Shown piece after piece: positions 22,960 through 33,432 of a stretch of DNA of 64,000 nucleotides. Position numbers and translations under genes: made by a program. The notes under the pieces are model-generated. The model was not told the DNA's origin and made no database searches. It saw nothing but the letters and a program-made list of their open reading frames with translations. This stretch comes from Phlebotomus papatasi (Eukaryota > Arthropoda > Insecta > Diptera > Psychodidae): the NCBI RefSeq assembly GCF_024763615.1, contig NC_077222.1, positions 85,684,001-85,748,000 of the forward strand, given 5' to 3'. Numbering within the stretch: position 1 is the stretch's first letter; every line of letters starts with the position of its first letter.

Positions 22960-24585
22960 TTGATTCTGACCAAAATCGATTTTTTGTACTGACAAAAATC
23001 AAAATTTTTTACTAATTAAAATTGAGTTTTCACTGACTAAATGCATTCTTTTATGGCTTCAGCATACTTTTAAGATCACGAAAATTTTATAAAATTAAAG
23101 TTATCGTTCATTTCTTTCGCAAACGTTTGGGTATGTTTATCTCACTCTTTACGATTTAAAATTGGGTTGAACTAAATTAAATTTCTTGTAATGTTTAAAA
23201 GAAGAAGAAAAGTGCGAAAGAGTAGGATAGATGTATGGAAAACGATAGAGAAAGAAAGGAATGTGGATTTTGATTTCATAAAATTTTCCTGATCTAAATG
23301 GTGTGACGACGATTTAAATCGAGTTTTTATTGACAAGAAAAAAAGAATATAGACAGACAATAATTGACATTTTTATTGACCAAGTCTCTTTTTTTAATGC
23401 CTAGGTAAAATTTCATGAAATCAAAATTCGCATCCCTTTCTTTTTCAAAAGATCTACATAAGTCTATTTCATTCTTTCGATCTCAAAATTTGACTAAACT
23501 AAATTGAATTTGTGTGATGATCGAAAAAAGAAGAAGAGTGCGAAAGAGTGGGATAGACATATACAAAAATTTTAAGAAAGAAAAGGAAATGAAGTTCTAC
23601 TCTATGAAATTTTTCTGATCTAAAAGATGTGCCGGAGCCATAATGACCGAAATTGAGTTATTTACTGTGGAAAAAAAATCTTTGACTAACTGTGATCTTT
23701 TAATGACCAAAATCGAATTTTTATTGAGAAAAATAGGATTTTTGACTGATCAAAATTTTCATTTTTACTGACCAAAACTCTTTTTTTTACTGACCAAAAT
23801 ATCCTTTTATTTACTCATTTTTTTATGGATTCGGCACAACTTTAAATCAACAAAATTTGTTTAACTAAATTTCACATTCTTTTCTTATTTGAGCAAAAAT
23901 TATACTTTTACAGACAAAAAAATTACTGATTACTTTTCCTACTGATTCAAAGAAGAATGGTCAAAACTATATGGGCGCTGGTCCCGGAATCGCCACAAAC
24001 GAGAGTAGGCGCATTTTGTAGGTACTGATATAAGATTAAAAAATTGCCGGAACCTAGGACGATAAACGTCCGGAGTCCTTGTAAAAAAGCGTTTATCCTT
24101 CCGAAATATCCCTATTTTGACAACAAATTGCTCAAGAACGACTAAAGCGATCTTGATGAAATTCGATATAGGATCGGTGTATAGAATAGGTGCCCATATA
24201 TACTTTTGACCATTCTTCCTTCTAAGAAATAGTTTTTATGCTCTAGAATTTTTCCTCCATAGTTTAGAACATTGGTCCCAGAATAAAAGTTGTTACCTAT
24301 ACCAATGTCTATCCATTGACATAGGTCCCGTTTGTGGCGATTCCGGGACCGGATTTGACCATTCTCCTTCATTTTCTATGATTGAAAGGCCGAAATTGAT
24401 TTTTTTAACAACCAAAACTGACGAAATTTTTTTTACTGACGAAAACTGATGCTATTTAAATGACCTAAATAGAATTTTTACTGACCAAAATCACAGTTTC
24501 TTTCTTTCAGACGAGAACCGTTATTTCACTGATTATGATCGTTTTATTTTTACTGATCAAAATTGATTTTTTATATACCAGCAGC
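22960..24585. repeat. Degenerate array of ACTGACCAAAATCGA units
   Basis: Short units around TTTTTACTGACCAAAATCGA recur near 22.97-23.06, 23.36, 23.64-23.83 and 24.39-24.58 kb with heavy divergence. A longer interspersed unit recurs too: a TTTTATGG..TTCRGCA stretch, and a pair around AGAAGAAAAGTGCGAAAGAG (about 23.2 kb) and AGAAGAAGAGTGCGAAAGAG (about 23.53 kb). It looks like a decayed higher-order tandem repeat, interrupted by the element at 23954-24367. Confidence 0.65.
23954..24367. mobile_element. TIR element with CCCGGAATCGCCACAAACG arms
   Basis: The left side has GAATGGTCAAA then GGTCCCGGAATCGCCACAAA; the right side has the exact complements, CGTTTGTGGCGATTCCGGGA then TTTGACCATTC. The outer 11 bp and inner about 22 bp of each arm pair, separated by unequal spacers. 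No transposase. It interrupts the ACTGACCAAAATCGA array. Confidence 0.75.
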
Positions 24586-24692
24586 ACATGTTTTTTGAAA
24601 AAAACAATCTTAAATCCAAATTTCCATTCTCTTCTGGCTTTTTTCGAAACTTTTCAAAAATTCGAAGCTTTTTGAAATTTTAATGTTTATGC

Positions 24693-24899
24693 CAGGGGAG
24701 TGACATTAGCTTTGAAAAATGCGACCGGTTTTAGTGTAATTTTTTCCCTGTTTTCGTACATATATCACGGGATATCTCCAAAACCACGTAAGTTGCCAAT
24801 TTAGGGTTTTTGGTTGCCTCTTCGGTATTAAATTTGGTTTTATTTTGTGTTAGTATTTTTTTTGCTAATTCAGGAAACATAGGAAATGTCATGCCCCTG
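24693..24899 (+). mobile_element. hAT-type non-autonomous element, copy B
   Basis: It starts CAGGGGAGTGACATTAG and ends AAATGTCATGCCCCTG. Perfect 8-bp duplications GTTTATGC lie at 24685-24692 and 24900-24907. At 207 bp it is shorter than copies A and C because it lacks the stretch around the GACAGAAAACAGC motif of A. Confidence 0.93.
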
Positions 24900-24907
24900 G
24901 TTTATGC

Positions 24908-26182
24908 CTACAATATAGGGAAAGTTTTCTTTAAAAAAATATTTTTTTATTGCTGCTAGTGTGTAGACGTCTTTAAAGTCAAAGTTCAAATCATTTAAAG
25001 TGTTTCAATGAATCTAGGTATAGATAAGCTGGGCCATTGCCATGCGTTTGTAGTTTTTCCTTCAAAGTTCATTGTCAAAGACCCATAAATGGAAAGAAAG
25101 CTCTGTCTACCCGGTCTACCCCACCTTTTTATTATTCACTATTAAAACACTATTCATATGAAAATCTGTATGGAAAAGACAAAGAAAATCACTTCTTGAT
25201 TCATGATTCTTTCCTCTAGTGTTTCGCTATAAGACTTTTATTCACCCGTCAAGCTCTAAAAACCCCAAATTTAATGCTCCCCGGTTCCATTCACTAAATC
25301 ACGAAGTACTTCAGCAAATACAAAAAAAAATTCTCTCAAGTCAGAAAGACAGAAATCCACCCCTTTTGCTCAGTAAGAGTGCTATCAGTGGTGGTAAAGA
25401 CATCAATCTTCGCTGTAAAGTTCGCGCCTTTTGATGAAGCACTAAAAACACCAAGAAACAAAAATGAAACTTTTCTAATCAAGAGCCACCCAGAGAAGGA
25501 TGGTGATGGAAAAAAAGGAAGGAGTAACGGAGACATGAAATAGTTGATGTCGCACGAAAAAGCACCTTGACCCAGGTCATAGACGCTATAATCGCTATTT
25601 ACGTAGAACTTATTATTTATTCATTTATGAGTCGCGAGGCGGTGCCATTTGGGAGGAGAATTAGAGCTGGAAGAGAGAAATTCGACGAAAATATAACAAT
25701 TTTATGTTATTATTTATGCATATTCTTCGTGCTGCTGAATCGAAATAGAATGAAAATATTCTCACATTAAAAATAATGTCTCTTGTATCACATAATGGGG
25801 AGTCAACCGGAGAGCCAATGACACTATTGTCTCAAGTTCGCGCCACAAGCGAAATGGTACCATTTTTGTGGCAATTGCTCTGGGTAGAATGTCTGTCAGA
25901 GCCACAAGGAATGGATAAGGGAAATGAATAGTTCAGACCATTTCTATGGAATACAAAAGGGGTTTAGATTTATTTCTGCAATTAAACAGGACTTTGTTCG
26001 TAAAGTTGAAATTTTGTTCAGAATTTGTGGGAGACACCAAAATATTGTGCTGGAACGTCTTGAAGATTGTGACATTCATGAATGAATGAATGAAACTTTA
26101 CATTCAATGAAATTTTTCTCTGCGAGGGGTTTAAGTTCTTGAAGAAAGCACACCACTTTTGTTAAAATTACAAAAAAAAGAA
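24908..26182. other. Non-coding; repeat-free island 25.0-26.1 kb
   Basis: At 24957-24982 one end of a CTACACACTAG-family MITE (GCTGCTAGTGTGTAGACGTC) is visible without a clear partner. The rest is balanced, repeat-free DNA with no supported gene. Confidence 0.45.
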
Positions 26183-26571
26183 TAGGGTAAGTGTGCCAAA
26201 TTCCGGCCAGCTTGCAATTTCGGCCACATTTTTTGTTCCTCAATTTCCATTAATTTTTAGTTTTTACATACTCTAGATATTATACAATGCAAAAGAATAA
26301 CAAAAAATGTAGCTTTGACAAACGAGATGACGTGAAAAAGGCATTGGAAGAATTCCTGAAGGGCAAGGAGCTATGAGAATGAAGGTGGCCGAAATAGGGC
26401 ACTAAAGCTATGTTTACATTTTTATTCATTTTAAAATGTATTAAGAATGATTTTGGAGTAAATAAAGACGACAAACTGTCAACAAGGTTCTAAGCAACAC
26501 TCCTTAAAAAGAAGTAATAAAAAAATCAATTTCTATTAAAGATATTACATTTCAAACTTTCACTTACCCTA
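26183..26571 (+). mobile_element. MITE, GGGTAAGTGTGCCAAATT ends (copy 2)
   Basis: TA then GGGTAAGTGTGCCAAATTCC at the left. The right end is shortened to CTTACCC then TA. The interior is nearly identical to 50521-50942 over about 370 bp. The shared short frame MQKNNKKC..DDVKKALEEFLKGKEL is on the plus strand. Confidence 0.88.
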
Positions 26572-26615
26572 ACACATTTATTTTGACTGTCCTACTACTC
26601 TGCGTGCATTATGAT

Positions 26616-26997
26616 TAGGGTAGAGTCAGCCCTTTTCGCCATGTAAGCACTTTTTAGCCACCTAAGATAAAACAACTAATTTAAGAAATTTAATAATAAA
26701 TAGTAATTCTACACTCATAATATGCTCTATTATACTATTTTAATGAGTTATCACGTCTCTTAATTATTCAAAAATCATTTTAAAATAAGTGGCGAAAAGT
26801 ACTAAAACAAGAACAATTGGTGAAAATGCAAATTTTTCAATGAGATTCACTAAAATTCTCGAAAAGTATCATAGATATTTATATAGATGTTGATTCAAAG
26901 TATCGTTATACAATCATTCATTTTAGTCTGACAAAAATTTTACACCTAAGGAGGCCATAAAATCTTAAGGGTGGCCAAAAGTACTGACTCTACCCTA
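26616..26997. mobile_element. MITE, TAGGGTAGAGTCAG ends
   Basis: The left end is TAGGGTAGAGTCAGCCCTTT; the minus strand of the right end is TAGGGTAGAGTCAGTACTTT, followed by a conserved GCCA. TA at both tips, 382 bp. It lies only 44 bp from the previous element. Confidence 0.85.
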
Positions 26998-27009
26998 AGT
27001 TTAAATTTA

Positions 27010-27478
27010 TTTACACAGAAAAAAACATTTCATAAAATGGTTAGTAAATGTTTGTAAAATTCTAATGGGGCCTTACGAAATGTTCGCAAATCGTATAACC
27101 CACAAAAACGTTCGTAAATGTGTGTAACTTTTTCACGAAAATATTGTTCATAACATTATTATCAGACGATGATTTTTTGTTCTTTTACAAGTATTTGCTC
27201 GTAAATATTCGTAAACACAAATAAAATGTTCGTAAAATTTCGTCGCTTGCTCGTAAAATTTTGTTAGTCAAACAAAAATACTCGAACAAATGATTGTAAA
27301 AAAAATATGCTCGTCAAGTGATCATGCTACGAACGATGTTTATGAAAAAGAATAAACTAAAAAGAACTTTTTAGTGAGTTATACAATTTACGAGCCAGTA
27401 GGTTATACAATTTCATAAGTTCTCAGGAGGATTTTACAAACATTTACGAATAATTTACAAAACATTTCTTTCAGTGTA
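27010..27478. mobile_element. Fold-back MITE rich in TTCGTAAATG (uninterrupted copy)
   Basis: Starts about ACACAGAAAAAAACATTT and ends AACATTTCTTTCAGTGTA. Long inverted arms contain AATGGGGCCTTACGAAAT-like and GTTATACAATTTACGAGC words. It is the counterpart of 9425-10290 without the nested element. Confidence 0.75.
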
Positions 27479-29081
27479 TGGATCGGTTTTTATTTCTTTT
27501 GAGAACTTATGCCCATTTTCCTGTTCTAACTTAATCTTCAAGGCGATGAAGTTGTTCTATATCACGGTGCTTATTGGCATTACTAATACTTTACAAATGG
27601 CTGAGTAGAAAAGAACTTGGTGGTAAGCCTGAGCTTATGGGATCCACATTTGCACATAAGTTTTACCACTAAAAATATTTCTTAATCGAAACAATTATTA
27701 TGCAACCGAGTTTGACATAAATTTAATGTTACAAATTTCATCAATTCGCAAAGCTGGGACATTTTGCCTTCCCACAATCACATTTTATATCATGCACGAA
27801 ATATTTTATTGGATTTCAACCCACCTAAAACACTTTGAATGTCCACTACTATTCAGTAAAAATCTGCAATATAATTGATGTTAAACTTTTATTGAAATCA
27901 TTGGGACAAGATAAATAAAATTTATTAGGATTCACAAAATTTTAATGTTCCACCATTATAACTTGTATCATTTATACTGGTGCAAATGTGTTTTTCCCTG
28001 CAACATTCTCCTCTGTTCCACATTGATTTGATTTTGTATATTAAATATGTTGTTAGGTTTTATTACAAGAAGGGTTATATTCACTAAAATATGTCAATAC
28101 TATTGTACTAAAATCAATATATTAAAAGCATACCTAATCCAAAATAGGCCAGAATAATAATTCAACTATAACAAATTTTATAGGTTAATTGTCTGAACAA
28201 AATCGTAAATTTGAGAGCACTTCTTACACCTATTGCTTGCAAAATGGGCAGACATTCACCCCTCGGTTTTTTTGTGCAATTCCTCTGATTTGCCAACAAT
28301 ACTTTCAACTCATACATAAATTAAGGGTTGAAAGTTTTATAGTCAAATTGCTATATCTCTACCATTCAGTTGAACGTGCTAAAAATTGTAAATTGCATCG
28401 AAATACTTCATTAACACAAATTATGAAAGAAAGGCCATTTAATGAAATCAATTTATTGGAAGAAATTTACATGTAAACTTTTAGTGTATTGAATTTCAAC
28501 ATATGAAATTGAATCAATAAAATGTCGGTGAATAAATTAGGAAAATTCGATTTTTAGGGTGAATGTGAGTGTGTCTGAAAGCATATTTCCTCGGGTTATC
28601 GATATCGCTTTTGGGAATCTCCATTGTACAATTTGTCGTCAGTGAGTTGAAAAAACATTAACAATTTAGTCAAATAAATCAAAATAACACATCTTGTGCA
28701 GAATACGGGTAGACAATGATGTGTTTGGTTAGTGTTGTCGAATGTGCCCTCGAGGCGCGAAAATCTACCACACGGAACCCTCTCTCCCTGAAATTATCCC
28801 GTCATTAATGCATGCGTAAGTCAAAGGGGTGGCATCATGGGAAAGACTTCGCGAAGTGCTCAAGCTTGAAATTGCGACGCAATATCACAGGAAAATTCAG
28901 TTTGTAAAACAATTTTGGAGATGGTGGAGCTTTTTCATTCAATTCAACTGTTTCGCAATTTGGATAAAAGCTTGTTAAGTACTCGTTTATTAAGACGAGT
29001 GGAGCACGTTTATTTGGTCGCATGCAATTTTTATCAAATTATCATGTTCATCGAAAAATTGTAAAGTGAAGCTTTGAAGTA
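27479..29081. other. Non-coding; short island 28.5-29.0 kb
   Basis: AT-rich with no clear repeat ends. About 28540-29040 is more balanced. A 95-codon frame at 28189-28476 has no domain. No gene supported. Confidence 0.45.
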
Positions 29082-29593
29082 TCATATCGCTCCTTGGAAA
29101 TTACAAGGGGCCAACTCAATCTGAGCCATTTTTCAGGAGACAGCATGAAAGATTCAACTTTGTATAAATAATTATCTCACTTAAGTATGTTAATAAAAAC
29201 AGTTTAATTCTTTTCTATTTGTATGAGCATTATTACAAACATCGAAACATACATATTTTTGCCTTTCAAAATATGTTTTTTTATGAGTTAGCTCTTTGTC
29301 ATTCTAAATGATGCGCAAATTTTCATGAAATTAGAATGACACGGGATCAACTTGCTTGAGTTAGTCCCTTGTTTCACAAAAAATTGAACGATAAATCTAT
29401 TTTGTGCCCCTTGACTTCAAACAAAACCGCGCAAGCAGTAATAAAGAGTAAAATTTTGAAAAACTTTTCTAATAACGAAATTTATTGACTCATATCATCT
29501 GAAATTTTATTAAATTCTCTGTCTGAGTGCATTAAAACCTCAAAATCACCAAAAAGTGAGTTGGCCCCTTGTAATTTCCAAGGAGCGATATGA
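29082..29593. mobile_element. TIR element with perfect 37-bp ends
   Basis: The first 37 bases (29082-29118, beginning TCATATCGCTCCTTGG) and the last 37 (29557-29593) are identical inverted repeats with no mismatch. The interior has further short inverted words (TTAGAATGAC, GAGTTAG) around 29.29-29.36 kb. I could not fix a target duplication, so the superfamily is open. No protein. Confidence 0.85.
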
Positions 29594-29837
29594 CATAATA
29601 CTCATTTCTTAATTCTTCAAACTCATAATCATCTCATATTTACAGGTTTATTTTAGGCGATCAAAAATTCTTACTCCACCCTACATTTGTGTAAAAATAT
29701 AATGTTAAATTAAAAAACAACGATATCCTTTAAAAAGATTCTATTTTACTTTACCAAGCCAATATAATAATGCAAATCAAAGATAACAACACACAACATT
29801 AAATTCAAGAATTGATTTAGAAAGAATGACAGATCTG

Positions 29838-30195
29838 CTGATTAACACCGATAATAATATGTCTGATCAGCGAATGTCGCGATCAGTGTCTATGATCATC
29901 TAATTGCGTCAGTCAGTCTGCATATTCGACTACTCGCGCCGATAAGCCCCCATCATCAACAACTGATCGTACCTATTACTCCATAAGATCGATTAATAGT
30001 ACCGATTAACTTCATGATCGACTGATCAAACTGATATATTTCTACATATTATAGATATAGACTGATCGCGCCAATCAGTCTATATCAGTCCGCCTTGATC
30101 GGATAATCAAACCTCAGTCTCCGTGAACGACTGATAGCGATAATCAATCTCCAAAATCGGCTAATCGCGCCGATCAGTCTCCATAAATAGTCGAT
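29838..30195. repeat. GATC-rich degenerate tandem array
   Basis: Units around GACTGATCGCGCCAATCAGT and GGCTAATCGCGCCGATCAGT, separated by CTCCATAAAT-like linkers, repeat irregularly about ten times. Each core is itself nearly palindromic (CTGATCG..CGATCAG). Confidence 0.75.
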
Positions 30196-30362
30196 CGGTA
30201 CCCAAAGTGAACCGTAAGTGCGGCATACCTATCCACTCCCTGTTTTTAGATTCAGTCTTTTATCGTTTAGCATCTGAATTTTCTAAAATAATATGCGATA
30301 GTTTAAATCCAGAGGAAAAATTCACAAGCAAAATCAGACTAAGTTAATAGAAAACATCTGTT

Positions 30363-30385
30363 AAATGTGAAAATGCTAATGTTAA
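30363..30385. repeat. Short (ATGTTAA)n tandem
   Basis: Three adjacent ATGTTAA copies, plus related words just upstream. Confidence 0.6.
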
Positions 30386-30493
30386 ATGTTAAATGTTAAA
30401 ACTAAAAATTTAAGTAATGTAATCTGTACAAATTTTCTCATACAACACACCTTTTTGCTTTAGGGCAGACAGTAAAATGCCCACCGTATTTCG

Positions 30494-30742
30494 TTAATTT
30501 ACGCATTTTCATTGCAATTCTTGCGCAAATTTTCAATTAGCGTATTACCTTATCTCATACTCGGTGGCATTAGGTGAAAATAATATAAGAAAATTGAAGA
30601 AATAAAAGAAAATATGATAAAAACGGTGAACAAAAAAAACTGTACTTTTATTATTTTCACCTAGTTCCACCGAGTAAGAGATAAGGTAATACGGTAATCG
30701 AGAATTTTCGCAAGAATTGCAATGAAAATGCGTAAATTAATA
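30494..30742. mobile_element. Fold-back element with about 95-bp arms
   Basis: The left arm (TTAATTTACGCATTTTCATT, GCAATTCTTGCG, TTACCTTATCTCATACTCGG, TAGGTGAAAATAATA) and the right arm (its complement, ending ATGCGTAAATTAA) pair over about 95 bp with a roughly 60-bp AT-rich spacer. Probably a MITE; tips and target duplication are not clear. Confidence 0.7.
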
Positions 30743-30928
30743 TTCTTTACAACAGTAACCAGTAACCAGCTGTATTTTAACCGATTACGCTTGTGAATTT
30801 GGCTTGCATATTCTTTTCTATAATATCACTGGTAATAATGAAAAGATCACCGAGAATCCATTCGAAAGTACCGATTTTTGACGTTTACTTAAGCTAATAA
30901 AAACAATGAAAAGTTACCTTTGGTGTTC

Positions 30929-31053
30929 ACTCAGATAATAAAGATGTTCTACCGTGATAAATATGCATTCAAAGTTTCAAATTTGATTCATCCTTTGCAA
31001 ATGGATCAAATATGATCCATTTTTGAATCATTATGATCCTCCTTTTACCAGTG
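30929..31053. mobile_element. Diverged GGATCAAATTGATCC MITE (copy 3)
   Basis: CACTCAGATAATAAAGATG at left and TCCTCCTTTTACCAGTG at right, with TTTGCAAATGGATCAAATAT inside. It is the most degraded of the three copies. Confidence 0.6.
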
Positions 31054-32239
31054 ATTGGGGAACTTAAGATACTATTTTTTGTTTCATCGTGTAAAATATT
31101 TAGCAATTAGAAAAAATATTTTATACTATTTTATATTACTCTCTCTTAAGAGTTCGAGCAACATTAACCCTTACATTTCATCCTCATTGTCGGATGCTTG
31201 TCGCATTTGTACGAAATACTTTTAGAGGCCCTTCGCACCACACGAGCCCAGAAGGACGCGGAAAAATATTTTGGGAAATTATGTCCCGAAGAGAGGACTC
31301 CCGGTGGCATCGCGAGCACAAAACCCAAAGGAGTAGGAGATCAAACCTACCCCCACGATAAATCTACACGTGTTTGACGGACTGACACGTGCAGGCGGCA
31401 CTGTTTTACGTTTTTTGATGCCGAATAGTGTCCCGTGATTCTTCAAGCAATACACTCTGCCCCAGAATCCTAAGTAACTTGTACAGGATTCAAACATCCA
31501 TTGTCCTGGACTGTTTCTAAACGAGTGCACATCGATGAATTGAAAAGCCGGGAAAAATCAAACCGAGACAGGGATTGAAAAGCCAGTCGCGAGGAGTTTG
31601 TCGATGGCATTTGTACAATTTAATAAAAATAAACACCGACGTCGCTCATCTCCCAACAAAAAAAAAGCATCTCCAAGAGTGTTAACATGAAACAATGATT
31701 TGTTTTTCAAAGAGCGTGTCAGCAATGAAAGCATGTGGGAGTGATTCTGATCAATTCTTGGGTAGATTGAGGCACAGTGAAGGATATAATCGGACTATTC
31801 GATCGTGTTGAGTGGAAGAGAATAATTGGGTGGGTGGCTCAAATGATGATTCAATGGGAGTGATTTTTCACCACAACCGCGATTACGTGTGAGTTCCTTT
31901 TCAAAAGCGCCATACGCCCAGACGGTTTGGGTTACGTTAGCAGCTTTATACTAAACTTTGTGCCAAAAATATTGCTCACAGAGGTGGAAGGATGTTTTGA
32001 GAGGAGTAAATTTGCACAGGGGATGGCAATTTGCCACAAAATCTACCGCAGAAATATTAAAATTCAGTTCAGAGAGATTATATCAAATAGACTAGATATT
32101 AGTACAGGTAATCAATTTAATCGGAAGAGTTTACTAGACTAGAAAGAAAAACAGCTTATATAAAGAGATTATTACTTCTCCGGATTTGGACAAAATTTGG
32201 TTCACATGAAACTCACAACTTTTCACATAACCACACATA
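31054..32239. other. Non-coding; island with a GC-richer block
   Basis: About 31190-32020 is repeat-free. The block 31.24-31.42 kb is unusually GC-rich for this window, with ACACGTG words at about 31366 and 31384. An 83-codon minus-strand frame at 31279-31530 has no domain. It could be regulatory, but nothing is proven. Confidence 0.4.
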
Positions 32240-32885
32240 CTTCACATACTTTTCAACCAATTTGGTTAAATTTAGATTTTTTGAAAGGTCTTCAAACTTA
32301 TAACACGACTGCATCGGTCACAATCGGTAATGAATCGGTAAATTATCCTAAAAAGACCATTTTTTTCTAAATATGCTTTTTCTTCTGTCCGTAAACTACC
32401 TACCCATCTAGAGACCAAAAACGGAAAGAAACACGAACTTCCGGTCTTCCGGAACCCCGCCATAAGTCGATCCAAGGATCATTATTATGACCGGGAATTT
32501 CCTCCACCCCTTCCATCTGTTCCAAAACTATGTTTTTTGGTTTATTACGAAAACGGATCCTACGATTTCGTTTATTTTTGGACATGTTTTGAAGGTGGTC
32601 GAGGTCGATTTTGAAGGTCAAAGTTTAACCAGTCTAGAGGGCCAACTTTTCCACCAATTTGGTTAAATTTTATTTTTTTGAAAAGGTCTTGAAATCAGTA
32701 ATGAATCGGTTAAATGTCTGTAAGAACCTATTTCTTTCGTATTTGCATTTTTTATTTGTCCGTATGCTTGCAACTCATGCCAGAACATTCTAAAATGCAC
32801 ATTTCATTACCATTTTTCGATTTTAAAAGTAAGCACCAAAAGGTATACAAAAAAATTGACGGAGAGCTCTATTTCTAATCTCTAA
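32240..32885 (+). repeat. Tandemly placed copies of the dispersed CTGTCCG family
   Basis: A unit starting CAACCAATTTGGTTAAATTT at about 32256 and running through TTTTTGAAAGGTCTT, GGTAATGAATCGGTAAAT, TTCTGTCCGT and TTTATTTTTGGACATGTTTT begins again at about 32651 with CCAATTTGGTTAAATTT and TTTGAAAAGGTCTTGAAA. The repeat unit is thus about 395 bp. The same unit start is found at 49.70 kb. The tail at 32.79-32.89 kb matches 12.45-12.56 kb inverted. Confidence 0.6.
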
Positions 32886-33020
32886 TTAAATGTGTTTAAA
32901 AACAAATGTCTTATTTTGTAAGTTTAAAATCTAACCTTAAAAATTTAATCATCTTAAATACTACATCAATACCTACCTCATTGGGTAAGCTCTTCATCTT
33001 AATTTTAAGTTTAAGATTAT

Positions 33021-33432
33021 CAGGGACATGACGTTCCCTATGTTTTCCGTTTTTAACGAGCCGAAAAAACTTTTGAGTTTACTATGACCAACGCACAATA
33101 ACTTTTGTTTAGTAAACATGTTTTTGACATTTCAATTAGAGTGAGTGAGATCTAGGTCTAGTCATCTAGCTCATTCTCATGGGAAATTTTGAAAACATGT
33201 TTACAAACAAAAGTTATTGTACGTTGGGCATTAGCTGTTTTCTGACATTGTAGAATGAATAAGCAAATAACACAAATACAAAATAAAAGCCAATTTAATA
33301 TGGAATAGGCAACCAAAAACCCAAAATTGGGAACCTACGTAGTTTTGCAGATATCTCGTAAAATGTTAACGAAAACACGAAAAAATTACACTAAAACTGG
33401 TCGCATTTTTCAGAGCTAATGTCACCCCCCTG
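33021..33432 (-). mobile_element. hAT-type non-autonomous element, copy C, with nested MITE
   Basis: Inverted relative to A and B. It starts CAGGGACATGACGTTCCCTA and ends GCTAATGTCACCCCCCTG. Perfect 8-bp duplications AAGATTAT lie at 33013-33020 and 33433-33440. It is 412 bp with the nested element (33085-33230) and about 266 bp without, matching copy A. Confidence 0.93.
33085..33230. mobile_element. Palindromic MITE nested in the hAT element
   Basis: Left TGACCAACGCACAATAACTT and right minus-strand TGCCCAACGTACAATAACTT begin about 45 bp of inverted repeat running through TTTGTTT and GTAAACATG. Copy A at about 13.05 kb gives the empty site (GCTAACAAACTC), showing this block is an insertion with an apparent 2-3 bp TA-containing duplication. 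Confidence 0.9.

Noticed and set aside
29838..30195. Considered as a CRISPR-like array
   Set aside because: Units are degenerate, with no constant repeat and spacer structure, and the sequence is eukaryotic.
30494..30742. Considered as a microRNA precursor
   Set aside because: Arms of about 95 bp and loop of 60 bp are too long for a typical insect pre-miRNA, and no known mature miRNA sequence was recognised.
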